From assembly GCF_049860805.1 (NCBI RefSeq), contig NZ_CP187555.1, positions 3,968,001 to 4,032,000 of the forward strand: a DNA stretch of 64,000 nt, read 5' to 3'. The translations under genes were made by a program, and so were the position numbers. This document shows positions 15,682 to 24,475 of the stretch, in pieces. Within the stretch, counting starts at the first letter, position 1, and each line of letters starts with the position of its first letter. The notes under the pieces are model-generated. The model was not told the origin of the DNA. It did no database searches and saw nothing but the letters and a program-made list of their open reading frames with translations. The stretch comes from Parabacteroides sp900760525 (GTDB lineage: Bacteria; Bacteroidota; Bacteroidia; Bacteroidales; Tannerellaceae).

Positions 15682-16578
15682 TTAATCGTTTTTCCAACGG
15701 TTCAACTTGCTTTCCATATAATAGACATAAGCGTGTTCCAGGTTCGGCGGATAGGATTCCGCGTCATATCCCTGCACCTCATCGGCCACAATCTGCACTT
15801 CCCAGCCCGTACCGGAGGGAATCGTCGAGATAACGGGGTACAGCTTATCCACCTCATGCAGTTCGTCGCCGGTCACCCGTATGCGCCACACTTTCCCCTC
15901 CGCCTGCCTCAACATATCTTGCGGGGAGCCGTAGAAGGAGACTTCCCCCTTATTCATAAGCGCCATACAGTTGCACGTACTCGATATATCCCCCACGATA
16001 TGAGTGGAAAGGATAATTGTCACATCGTTTTCACTGACCTCCGACAGAAGGTTACGGAAACGGATCCGCTCTTCGGGATCGAGCCCCGTCGTCGGTTCGT
16101 CCACGATAATCACTTTCGGATGATGAATCAACGCCTGCGCAATCCCCAGCCGGCGCTTCATACCTCCCGACAACTTATTGGCATACCGATCGCGCACATC
16201 GAAAAGCCCTACGTTTTCCAACATTTCGTCCACCGCATTCTTCCGAAAAGACTTGCGGCTTATGCCGGAAAGACGCGCAGCGTAGTCCAAAAACTCGTAC
16301 GTTTTATATTTGGCGAAAAAGCGGAAATCCTGTGGAAGATAACCCAATATGCCCCGTATCTCCTTGCGCTGCCGCATCAGGTCGTACCCGCAGATATTCA
16401 CCTCGCCCGAAGTCGGCTCCATAAGGGCCACTAAAATCCGCATCAAAGTAGATTTACCCGCCCCGTTCGGCCCTAAAAGTCCGAACATACCGGTCGGTAT
16501 TTCCAGACAGACGTCTTTCAACGCATGATTCCCGTTCGGATACACTTTATTGAGGTTTCTAATCGATATGCTCATCAA
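15682..16578 (-). CDS. ABC transporter ATP-binding protein (DrrA/NatA type)
   Basis: 298 residues with every standard motif: A-loop Tyr13, Walker A GPNGAGKS (36-43), Q-loop Gln83, signature LSGGM (136-140), Walker B with DEP at 160-162 and switch His193. It closely resembles the C-terminal ATPase of the RND fusion gene, including shared phrases GMFGLLGPNGAGKSTLMRI and EERIRFRNLL/RERIRFRNLL, so the two are probably paralogues. It is the first gene of the minus-strand export operon and would drive the 1091-residue permease. The start has two adjacent Met codons (16578 or 16575). A partial -7 box (TATCTTTA, minus strand) lies at about 16611-16618. Confidence 0.9.
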   Translation of the reverse strand: MMSISIRNLNKVYPNGNHALKDVCLEIPTGMFGLLGPNGAGKSTLMRILVALMEPTSGEVNICGYDLMRQRKEIRGILGYLPQDFRFFAKYKTYEFLDYAARLSGISRKSFRKNAVDEMLENVGLFDVRDRYANKLSGGMKRRLGIAQALIHHPKVIIVDEPTTGLDPEERIRFRNLLSEVSENDVTIILSTHIVGDISSTCNCMALMNKGEVSFYGSPQDMLRQAEGKVWRIRVTGDELHEVDKLYPVISTIPSGTGWEVQIVADEVQGYDAESYPPNLEHAYVYYMESKLNRWKND

Positions 16579-16639
16579 CAGGTAAATTCTGATTCATATA
16601 AATAGTGAGGCTAAAGATAGGAGTTATAATATAAAAATA

Positions 16640-16706
16640 GGCACGGATTACACGGATTTCACAGTTTTAAATCAAATTAAACTGTGTAATCCGTGAAATC
16701 CGTGCC
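16640..16706. repeat. 28-bp imperfect inverted repeat
   Basis: Left arm 16640-16667 and right arm 16679-16706 pair at all but a few positions. Both contain CACGGATT and the sequence GGCACGGATT at the outer end, and each arm also contains a short direct repeat. It lies between the rubrerythrin stop and the export operon start and may end rubrerythrin transcription. Confidence 0.75.
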
Positions 16707-16738
16707 GGTAAATCTATAAAACTATCTGAATCTATCGA

Positions 16739-17317
16739 TTAATAGTTCTGTTTCATCGGTTCGAAATAAGCCTGCGGATGTTCGCATGCCGGACATTTCT
16801 GCGGAGCTTTCTTCGATTCGATAACGAAACCGCAATTACGGCACTGCCACAGGATCGCTTCAGCCTTTTCAAACACCGTACCTGTTTCAATGTTAGACAA
16901 CAGTTTGCGATACCGTTTTTCATGTTCAGCTTCCACCTTGGCGATCATACGGAAAGCGACAGCAATTGTTTTAAATCCTTCTTCATCAGCAATATCAGCA
17001 AAAGCAGGGTAAAGATCAGCCCATTCTTCATTTTCGCCGGCAGCAGCAGCAGCCAGGTTCTCAGCAGTTGTGCCGATCACGCCTGCGGGAAATGCAGCAG
17101 TGATTTCAACCATACCGCCTTCGAGGAATTTGAAGAAACGTTTAGCATGTTCCTTTTCCTGTTCAGCTGTTTCCATAAACACGCCAGCAATTTGTTCGTA
17201 ACCTTCTTTTTTAGCTACACTTGCAAAGAATGTGTAACGACTTCTTGCCTGAGATTCGCCGGCAAATGATTTCAGCAGATTCTGCTCGGTACGAGTACCC
17301 TTAATACTTTTTTCCAT
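16739..17317 (-). CDS. rbr: Rubrerythrin
   Basis: 192 residues, the normal length. The N-terminal four-helix diiron domain has the paired ligand motifs EQEKEH and KVEAEHEKRY. The C-terminus is a rubredoxin-like iron site with CRNCG and CPACE. Rubrerythrin reduces hydrogen peroxide in the cytoplasm of anaerobes and protects against oxygen. It is a single-gene unit with a good Bacteroidetes promoter 60 bp upstream. Identification is secure. Confidence 0.95.
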   Translation of the reverse strand: MEKSIKGTRTEQNLLKSFAGESQARSRYTFFASVAKKEGYEQIAGVFMETAEQEKEHAKRFFKFLEGGMVEITAAFPAGVIGTTAENLAAAAAGENEEWADLYPAFADIADEEGFKTIAVAFRMIAKVEAEHEKRYRKLLSNIETGTVFEKAEAILWQCRNCGFVIESKKAPQKCPACEHPQAYFEPMKQNY

Positions 17318-17376
17318 AATGCTAATTTATGTATATATAAAATGAGTTTGTCTAATCGCCCTAAATAAATAACGCT

Positions 17377-17409
17377 CAAAGGTAGGAAAATGTTTAGAGG
17401 GATTGCAAA
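17377..17409 (-). promoter_or_regulatory. Promoter of rubrerythrin
   Basis: On the minus strand, TTTG (17409-17406) and TACCTTTG (17384-17377) match the Bacteroidetes -33 and -7 boxes with a 21-bp spacer. The gene start is 60 bp downstream. Confidence 0.7.
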
Positions 17410-17453
17410 TTATTGGGGTAAAAATATTTCTATAATACAATAGATTACATCTA

Positions 17454-17984
17454 TCAGAACGTATAGTCTCGAAGTAAGAACCCTTTCGAAGAGACTGCGT
17501 TCACCCTAAACTGCCCCAAAGCCCCATTGCTTATATTACCCTTTGCAGAAGAGGGAGAAGGCATAAATGCCCCACCATCATATCGGATTTGTAATAGTAA
17601 CTGCTCATAAAATAAATAACAAGATTCCGATATAGAATACATATAAACAAAATTAGAATCTCTTTCCGAAAATATAAAATTGATATTTTCTTCACTTCCT
17701 TTCACTGATTCTCCATCATTTAGATTAAAAGAAAAAACATCCGTTGGTAATCTCTTATCATCCAAAATAGCAATGGGCCATACACGCCACTCCGAGGCAA
17801 GAAGACCCTCTATTGGTTTTTTACGCTGATGAGATGAATAGGTAAACAAATAAAAATTTTCTACTTCTGGTATATTTTTAAAATTAATCAACGGACAAAA
17901 CACTGATTCATCTTTTGTTTCTAACTTCAATTTTTCAACCCACAAAGAATCAATATGAGTCGTAAGATTGTTTTGCCAATTCAT
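17454..17984 (-). pseudogene. Hypothetical protein, probable 3' remnant (DUF4249-like tail?)
   Basis: 176 residues from Met at 17984 (an upstream frame extends to 18035). No signal peptide or lipobox is present, and its 5' end overlaps the TPR gene in another frame. The C-terminal part (SISESCYLFYEQ, then NGALGQFRV) loosely recalls the end of DUF4249 outer-membrane lipoproteins, but I am not sure. The lack of any export signal on a protein that looks periplasmic, together with the overlap, suggests this is the tail of a larger gene joined to the TPR gene by a deletion. It could also be a real short protein. Confidence 0.35.
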
Positions 17985-18495
17985 GTGCTTCCTGAAATGC
18001 CGATAAACATTCCTCATTAAGACCCCGATAAGCATAAATCATCCCCAAATTAGAATTTATCAAATATCCCAACCGGTAATCCTCCGTCTTCTTCACCTCA
18101 TCTGCCGCACGCAAATAAAATTCCGTAGCCTTCTCTACTTCACCCAAATCTTCATTTACACGGCCCTCATAATTCAAAACCAAAGCGCTTCGATTCGGAT
18201 GTTCCTGTTTCATAAAATAATTATAGGCCACATTGATTAGTGAATCGGATGTATGTTTCACGTAATTCTTATCCCGTGCCTGTACCAGCAACAAACTCCA
18301 GGTTGCATTTTGCAATTTATCGGATGGTGAAGGAGGATTCATATTTTCCAACAAGGATAATGCGCTGTCCGGATAATCATACATCAAAGATTCTGCACGG
18401 GATAATTCCGGCAAAAGTTCTATTGTTTGACGGTTGGTACAAGCCGACAGATAAACCAAAAACAACAATAGTAATATATTTAAGGCGTTTTTCAT
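17950..18495 (-). pseudogene. TPR lipoprotein, apparently truncated
   Basis: 181 residues from ATG 18495, which starts a lipoprotein signal (lipobox YLSAC, Cys19). An upstream in-frame Met at 18594 would bury the signal and is rejected. The sequence has two or three TPR-like helix pairs (SRAESLMYDYPDSALSLLE near 32-50, then LNYEGRVNEDLGEVEKATEFY and NLGMIYAYRGLNEECLSAF). Bacteroidales proteins of this kind usually continue with more TPRs, a membrane helix and a cytoplasmic domain, 500 residues or more. Here the frame stops after the third repeat, so the gene is probably the 5' remnant of a longer one. The downstream frame at 17454-17984 does not continue the TPR pattern. Confidence 0.5.
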
Positions 18496-19487
18496 ATATA
18501 CAGTGTTACTGTAACAAATATAATGAATTTTTAAATAAACGCTTACTTTATACAGGGAAATCGCATCAAAAACCTCATTTCCAGGTAAAAGCAAATCTGT
18601 CTTTTTGATATATTAGATTACAATAAGTCCTCCCAAAAGGAGGATATTCGTATTTGTCTATTATCCAGACACTTGTATTATTACGAGTTTCTTAAAAAAT
18701 ATTACCCTTGCGGGTAATTTGAAATAATAGGGGTAGAAAACCAAATTATATGCGCTACTGTTTCGATTCAGACCAATGGGTATTTTAGTGAATCGTACAA
18801 TAAGTAATAGATGACAATAATAAGCCAATTGGCACATTATCCGATTAGCTCATTATTGTTAAGAAACGAACTGTACTTTGATGCAGTTGCCCTGTCCCTT
18901 ACATTTATATCTAATCCAGCTTGATAAATTATTTTTTACAATAACCCCTTCATTTTCTATTTCAACTGAAAAACAATTTGATTCCGGTTTGTCTTTTAGT
19001 CACCGAAATCCTCTTTCTTATGACATAGCAACGAAAGACCACTGCAACTTGTCATAAAAAAGTAGCATTCATTAGACTCTAATCTCTATATTCCTTACAT
19101 TTCGGAAAACCTCAACTCCCGGAGAATCGAATATTCGGAAAGCAACAAGGGGCTGTATAGGAATATGCGAAGGAGACAGGGGGCATTTCCGGAAAATCAG
19201 GCGACTCATTTCCACGACGACCGTCTTCATCGCCATGACGACCGTCTTCGTTGCCGCGAGCTGCCGGGTTCACTACCAATGAACATTGACTTCACGGCGA
19301 TGAAGACGGTCGTCGTGGAAATTTTCTGCGCACCTCACGGAAACCAGCCTCTTAAAACCGCTTTTTTGATTCGGAAACAACAGTCCGGAATACATTTACA
19401 AAAGGCTGTTCCGGCTACTTTTGATTGTTTTTTACAATAAGGGGGATCGATGAATTATGATAAGAAAAAACATATTTACTTTTTTTG
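18496..19487. other. Long spacer without a convincing gene
   Basis: Nearly 1 kb separates the TPR remnant from the SulP gene. It holds small hairpins (CCTCC/GGAGG at about 18631-18647, ATTACCC/GGGTAAT at 18701-18718), a palindrome TTTCCGGAAA (19196-19205) and a long inverted repeat (19208-19322). A 91-codon frame at 19165-19440 overlaps the inverted repeat and has an implausible composition, so it is not called. Confidence 0.6.
19208..19322. repeat. 31-bp inverted repeat with one mismatch
   Basis: Left arm 19208-19238 and right arm 19292-19322 pair at 30 of 31 positions (core GACGACCGTCTTCATCGCC). The 53-bp loop repeats the GACGACCGTCTTC motif once more. This is a large hairpin about 200 bp before the SulP start. 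Confidence 0.85.
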
Positions 19488-19495
19488 TAACTTTG
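19488..19495 (+). promoter_or_regulatory. -7 box of the SulP gene
   Basis: TAACTTTG matches TAnnTTTG, 28 bp before the start codon. No clear -33 TTTG was found at the expected distance. Confidence 0.55.
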
Positions 19496-19523
19496 CAGCA
19501 CTTTTAATCAATCAGGCAAAAAG

Positions 19524-21200
19524 ATGAAGAACAAGTTTGATTTTCAGCCCAAGTTAATATCGGCGCTGAAAAACTACTCTAAAGAGAAATTTATGACCGA
19601 CCTGATGGCCGGTATTATTGTCGGGATCGTGGCATTACCACTTGCTATCGCTTTCGGTATCGCTTCGGGGGTAAGCCCGGAAAAAGGATTGATCACGGCT
19701 ATTATCGGAGGGTTTATCGTATCGTTGTTAGGAGGATGCAATGTGCAGATAGGCGGACCGACAGGTGCGTTTATCGTAATCGTTTACGGCATTATCCAGA
19801 ATTTCGGAATTGAAGGACTGGCCATCGCTACCGTGGTCGCCGGTATCATACTGGTAATTATGGGAGCGTTGAAATTAGGGACAGTCATCAAGTTTATCCC
19901 CTACCCGATAGTAGTCGGTTTTACCAGCGGTATCGCCCTCACTATTTTCACCACACAGATGAAAGACCTTTTCGGGTTGACGATGGATAAAGTCCCTGCG
20001 GATTTCATATCCAAATGGATCGCCTATTTCGAACATTTCGATACGGTAAACCTATGGTCGTTGCTGATCGGGTTTGCCAGCATCGTGATTATAGCCGTCA
20101 CACCGAAATTTTCTAAAAGGATACCGGGTTCGCTGATTGCCATTATTCTGATGACAGTTGTTGTCTATGTCATGCGCTATCATTTAGGGATCACGGGGAT
20201 CGAAACGATCGGAGACCGTTTTACGATCAATGCTTCCCTACCCGGTCCGGAACCGATCAACTTCAATATGGAAACGATCAACCTCCTGCTTCCCGCAGCA
20301 TTCACCATCGCGATGTTAGGAGCGATCGAATCGTTGCTGTCTGCTACGGTGGCCGATGGTGTGACGGGAGACAAGCATAATTCCAATACCGAACTGATTG
20401 CACAGGGGGCTGCCAATATCATCGTGCCTATTTTCGGCGGTATTCCCGTCACCGGTGCGATTGCCCGTACCATGACGAATATCAATAACGGCGGACGCAC
20501 TCCGGTTGCCGGCGTCATCCATGCAATCGTGTTGCTGCTAATCTTGCTCTTTCTGGGTCCGTTGACCAAGCATATCCCGATGGCCTGCCTGGCAGGCGTA
20601 TTGATTATCGTTTCTTATAATATGAGTGAATGGCGTACGTTCCGCTCGCTGATGAAGAATCCGAAAAGCGACGTGTCGGTGTTGCTGGTGACTTTCTTCC
20701 TAACGGTTATCTTCGACCTGACGATCGCGATCGAAGTCGGATTGCTTATCGCCATGTTCCTCTTTATGAAACGTGTGGCTGAAACGACTCACGTATCGGT
20801 AGTAAAAGATGAGATCGACCTTTCGGACGATGGTGAAATCCGTCATGACGAAGAGGTCCTTTCCCTGCCTAAAGGCGTGGAGGTATATGAAATCGACGGG
20901 CCGTTCTTCTTCGGGGTGGCCAGCAAGTTTGACGATATCATGCACAATATGGGCGACAAACCGAAGATTCGCATCATCCGTATGCGTAAGGTTCCTTTTA
21001 TGGACTCGACAGGTTTGCATAACCTGGAAAACCTGTTCCGTATGTCGCAAGCCGAGCATATCCACATGATTCTTTCAGGGGTGAACGAACAGGTACGCCG
21101 CGTTCTTGTCAAATCGGGTTTCGACAAAAAGATCGGAACGGAAAATATTTGCAGCAATATAAACGAAGCGGTGGCAAAAGCGTATGAAGCAATAAAATAA
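19524..21200 (+). CDS. SulP-family inorganic anion transporter with STAS domain
   Basis: 558 residues. The N-terminal 420 or so residues form the SLC26/SulP membrane domain: MAGIIVGIVALPLAIAFGIASG near 29-50, QIGGPTGAFIV near 75, and about 12-14 membrane segments. The C-terminal 110 residues are a STAS domain with VPFMDSTGLHNLENLF. Members carry sulfate, bicarbonate, dicarboxylates or chloride; the sequence does not tell which. It is a single gene with a promoter box just upstream and a strong terminator just downstream. Confidence 0.9.
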   Translation: MKNKFDFQPKLISALKNYSKEKFMTDLMAGIIVGIVALPLAIAFGIASGVSPEKGLITAIIGGFIVSLLGGCNVQIGGPTGAFIVIVYGIIQNFGIEGLAIATVVAGIILVIMGALKLGTVIKFIPYPIVVGFTSGIALTIFTTQMKDLFGLTMDKVPADFISKWIAYFEHFDTVNLWSLLIGFASIVIIAVTPKFSKRIPGSLIAIILMTVVVYVMRYHLGITGIETIGDRFTINASLPGPEPINFNMETINLLLPAAFTIAMLGAIESLLSATVADGVTGDKHNSNTELIAQGAANIIVPIFGGIPVTGAIARTMTNINNGGRTPVAGVIHAIVLLLILLFLGPLTKHIPMACLAGVLIIVSYNMSEWRTFRSLMKNPKSDVSVLLVTFFLTVIFDLTIAIEVGLLIAMFLFMKRVAETTHVSVVKDEIDLSDDGEIRHDEEVLSLPKGVEVYEIDGPFFFGVASKFDDIMHNMGDKPKIRIIRMRKVPFMDSTGLHNLENLFRMSQAEHIHMILSGVNEQVRRVLVKSGFDKKIGTENICSNINEAVAKAYEAIK

Positions 21201-21220
21201 TCACAAATAAAAAAACAACC

Positions 21221-21263
21221 AGCTCCCGTTCCTCTTTTTCCGAACGGGAGCTATTTTTTTTTA
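21221..21263 (+). terminator. Rho-independent terminator of the SulP gene
   Basis: AGCTCCCGTTC (21221-21231), 10-nt loop, GAACGGGAGCT (21242-21252), then a run of T. It begins 21 bp after the stop codon. The stem is perfect. Confidence 0.9.
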
Positions 21264-21300
21264 AGATAGGAGACAAAAGGTAATTTTTGTACGATTTACA

Positions 21301-21471
21301 TCACATAAACACTATATGAAGAAAACGATCTCCCGATTTATATTTATCCTTCTTTGCTTTAAGTACAAATTCCTTTGCGATCGTTTCCGCATCTTCAAAA
21401 CTAAATCCATTTTCCGGCTGGCTCCAATACCAGAGCTGCGGTACATTTTTTTTGCTATTCGGTGATTCCAT
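21301..21471 (-). CDS. Small hypothetical protein (56 aa)
   Basis: A 57-codon frame from ATG 21471 to TGA at 21303-21301. The sequence begins MESPNSKKNVPQLWYWSQPE and continues with a charged helix (FEDAETIAKEFVLKAKKDKY) and ends HIVFM. It looks like a genuine small soluble protein: balanced composition, Trp/Tyr-rich start and a clean amphipathic helix. I do not recognise a family. It lies alone on the minus strand between the SulP terminator and the S1 protease promoter, transcribed away from the protease gene. Confidence 0.5.
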   Translation of the reverse strand: MESPNSKKNVPQLWYWSQPENGFSFEDAETIAKEFVLKAKKDKYKSGDRFLHIVFM

Positions 21472-21549
21472 TATTTTATATATTTATCTAACTTTATCCA
21501 TAAGACTACAGAATATGGAAAAACCCCTATCCGGATCAGAAATAAATAT

Positions 21550-21557
21550 TACATTTG
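21550..21557 (+). promoter_or_regulatory. -7 box of the S1 protease gene
   Basis: TACATTTG matches TAnnTTTG. It overlaps the upstream in-frame codon at 21555, which argues that translation starts at 21585 instead. Confidence 0.55.
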
Positions 21558-21584
21558 CCAATCATACAATCAATTCATAAACAT

Positions 21585-24383
21585 ATGAACAAAAAGATCC
21601 TACTTCCGTTAATCAGTTTATTCCTTTCATTAATAGGAATAACTTTTCCGGAATCTGTTTATGCACAAATCAGCGAAGGTGGAACGCCCGCATCCTTCAA
21701 ATATCAAAACACGCTGAAAAGCGATCTGCCAACCGTACAGATCCCTGTCAATTTCAGTGTGGAAGATCTGAAAACAGTCGACAGATGGCAGGTTAGCCAG
21801 GGGGCGCCGCTGAAAGTGGGAACTCTTATCGATACGGACCTTACAATAGATAATTCCGGCAACTGGACGACTTTGCCGGATGGCAATAAAATATGGCAAT
21901 TGCGGATACAGGCAAAAGATGCCATAGCCCTGATGTTAAGCTTCAAAGACTTTTATATCCCTGAAAATGGCAAACTGTTTGTTTATAATGCAGATAAAAC
22001 CCAGGTAATAGGTGCTTTTACCTATCAGACCAATCCGCCGACAAAAGAATATGCAACGGAATTTCTGGCCGGTGACGACATTATTCTCGAATATGAAGCA
22101 GGCAACGATACTGGCGAACAACCCCGTATTTCGATAGATGCGATCGGATACGGATACAACCATCTGTACATTTCCCGTACGAAAGCCGATACCGGTCCCG
22201 GCGCTTCCGGATCTTGTATGGTAAATATAAATTGTGAAGAAGGAGATGCTTGGCAAACGGAAAAGAATGGCGTATGCCTGATGACCCTGATCATCGGACA
22301 GTATATTTACTACTGTTCGGGATCGTTGGTCAATAATACGGCAGAAGATCTAAAACCTTATATTCTTTCTGCTTATCATTGTATCGACCTGGACGAAGCT
22401 GTTACGCAAAGCGATCTGAATAAATATACCTTCTACTTCCATTTCGAACGTACAAGTTGTGAAAACACATCGGCCGCCGCTTCCTATAAAACGATAACTG
22501 GTTGCAAGAAGGTGGCCGGAATCCCGATTGACGGCGGATCGGACGGCTTACTGTTGCTATTGAACCAAAATATCCCGGAACATTACAATGTCTATTACAA
22601 CGGTTGGGACAGAAGCAACACAGCTGCCAAATCAGGCGTAGGCATCCACCATCCGGCAGGAGACTATCAGAAAATATCGACTTTCAGCAAAGAAGCGACC
22701 TCCGGAACCTGGTATGGCGTAGACACCACAATCGGGGCGGCAAAAGCTCACTGGTACGTTATATTCGACCAAACTGCCAACGGACATGGCGTGACGGAGG
22801 GCGGTTCGTCCGGCTCTCCCCTGTTCAATCAAAACAAATTGATTGTCGGGACACTTAGCGGCGGTTCTTCTTCGTGTGAAAAACCAAACCTGTCCAATAT
22901 CTACGGTAAATTGTACTACCATTGGGACCGATACAGCCAAGCCGACACAGCCCGCATGGACATTTATCTGGATCCGGACAAAACGGGCGCCACCCAATTG
23001 CCCGGCCGTTATGCCACAGCTCATAAAGCGGCTCCCACCGACCTGAGTCTTTCCTATAAGAACGGAGAAGTACAGTTAAGTTGGAAAGCTCCCGCCTCGG
23101 AATCGGAACAACCTGTCCAATATGCGATCTATAGAAACAACACATTATTGGATTATGTAACCGCCACTTCCTATGCAGATAATAATCCGGAAACAGGTAC
23201 GCAACTCTACAGTGTATCAGCTCTCTATGCCGACGGCAAAGAATCCTCCGTTGTATCGGAATCTATTTATGTGTATGAATTAAAAGTACCTACAGATATA
23301 ACTGCCACAGTCAACGACAATAATGTAAAAATAAATTGGAAAGAACCGGTCTATCAACAAATGATATATTGGGGAAGCGGTTCAGGCTATATGCGTATTG
23401 GTTTTGGCCAACCATTCTATTTTGGCCAGAAATGGGACAAAAACGATTTGGCTTCATTAAACCAAAACCTGATCGAATCCGTAATTTTCATTCCTGTCGA
23501 AGAAATCCCCTATTCGCTGTTGATTACTCAAGGCAACCGAAAATATACACAGGATCTGGATAATCTGTCCACCAACGAAACGAATGTAATAGAATTGAAA
23601 GAACCTTTTGTCATCGATGCCTCAAAGGAATTAATCATAGCTGTACACGCTGCAACAGATAAAAAAGATATTTATCCGGCAGTTCTCGATGAAGGGCCTG
23701 CCGTAAACGAAAAGGGAAATCTTGTTTCCTTCGATGGGGAAACTTGGGAATATCTATATGAACCTTCAGAAGTGGAAGATGAGAATTTCGATAATAATTT
23801 CTTATTAGCAGCAATTGTCAGTTCGGAACAGAAAGAAATTCCTGTTACCAAAGCAATATCGGATAGTAGAATCATATTAAGCAAATCATCGGCAAAATCT
23901 TTGTTCGCAAAAAGAACGGAATCGAATTCTTCACTCCGAAGTACTGAAGCTACGGCTTTCCCTGAAATAACGGGGTATAACATTTATCGTAACGAAATCA
24001 AGGTAGGTAACATATCCGACAAATCCATTACTGAATTTACGGATAAACAGGTTCCGGCAGCCCGTCTTATCTACCAGGTATCTGCTTTATACGGAGACAA
24101 TGAAAGTAAAAAAAGCGAAGCAAGTGCGGAAATAAGTGTGGGCAACGAAAATATTCAGCTTTCGGAAGTAGCCATTGCTCCTACTTCATTCACCGACCAA
24201 ATACAGCTAATCGGAAATGAAAAAGTAAATCTTTTAGAGATTATTTCAGCCGATGGCAAATCCGTTATCAAACAAAAGAATCCGGAAGCGATCATTTATA
24301 CCGGTTCTCTTCCTGCCGGTATTTACATCTTCCGCCTCCATACAGATGGAGACATAAAGGTGATAAAGGGCCTAAAACAGTAA
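21585..24383 (+). CDS. Secreted trypsin-like (lysyl endopeptidase-type) serine protease with FN3 domains
   Basis: 932 residues from ATG 21585, which begins a signal peptide ending FPESVYAQ. A long prodomain-like region precedes the S1 protease fold. The catalytic triad is visible: His265 (SAYHC), Asp320 (GGSDG) and Ser409 (GGSSGSPLF), in the arrangement of Achromobacter-type lysyl endopeptidases. After the catalytic domain come fibronectin type III modules (APTDLSLSYKNGEVQLSWKAP and a later pair). The final 70 residues (LLEIISADGK, LPAGIYIFRL, then a basic end) look like a type IX secretion sorting domain. A PorZ homologue elsewhere in the window fits export by that route. Substrate specificity is unknown. 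Confidence 0.85.
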   Translation: MNKKILLPLISLFLSLIGITFPESVYAQISEGGTPASFKYQNTLKSDLPTVQIPVNFSVEDLKTVDRWQVSQGAPLKVGTLIDTDLTIDNSGNWTTLPDGNKIWQLRIQAKDAIALMLSFKDFYIPENGKLFVYNADKTQVIGAFTYQTNPPTKEYATEFLAGDDIILEYEAGNDTGEQPRISIDAIGYGYNHLYISRTKADTGPGASGSCMVNINCEEGDAWQTEKNGVCLMTLIIGQYIYYCSGSLVNNTAEDLKPYILSAYHCIDLDEAVTQSDLNKYTFYFHFERTSCENTSAAASYKTITGCKKVAGIPIDGGSDGLLLLLNQNIPEHYNVYYNGWDRSNTAAKSGVGIHHPAGDYQKISTFSKEATSGTWYGVDTTIGAAKAHWYVIFDQTANGHGVTEGGSSGSPLFNQNKLIVGTLSGGSSSCEKPNLSNIYGKLYYHWDRYSQADTARMDIYLDPDKTGATQLPGRYATAHKAAPTDLSLSYKNGEVQLSWKAPASESEQPVQYAIYRNNTLLDYVTATSYADNNPETGTQLYSVSALYADGKESSVVSESIYVYELKVPTDITATVNDNNVKINWKEPVYQQMIYWGSGSGYMRIGFGQPFYFGQKWDKNDLASLNQNLIESVIFIPVEEIPYSLLITQGNRKYTQDLDNLSTNETNVIELKEPFVIDASKELIIAVHAATDKKDIYPAVLDEGPAVNEKGNLVSFDGETWEYLYEPSEVEDENFDNNFLLAAIVSSEQKEIPVTKAISDSRIILSKSSAKSLFAKRTESNSSLRSTEATAFPEITGYNIYRNEIKVGNISDKSITEFTDKQVPAARLIYQVSALYGDNESKKSEASAEISVGNENIQLSEVAIAPTSFTDQIQLIGNEKVNLLEIISADGKSVIKQKNPEAIIYTGSLPAGIYIFRLHTDGDIKVIKGLKQ

Positions 24384-24387
24384 GAGG

Positions 24388-24450
24388 AGCTTTCGCACGG
24401 TGCGAAACGTTCAAAAACAGATTTTGAAGGATTCGCACCGTGCGAAAGCT
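24388..24450. repeat. 19-bp perfect inverted repeat between convergent genes
   Basis: AGCTTTCGCACGGTGCGAA (24388-24406) and its exact complement (24432-24450). Each arm is also a near-palindrome (TTTCGCAC-G-GTGCGAAA). It sits between the stops of the S1 protease and radical SAM genes, where it could end transcription from both sides. Confidence 0.8.
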
Positions 24451-24475
24451 ATACCAACTATCTTTTTAAAAAAAA

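Noticed and set aside
19165..19440. 91-codon frame in the SulP spacer
   Set aside because: It spans both arms of the inverted repeat, has a His/Arg-rich repeat-derived composition, and lacks a promoter box.
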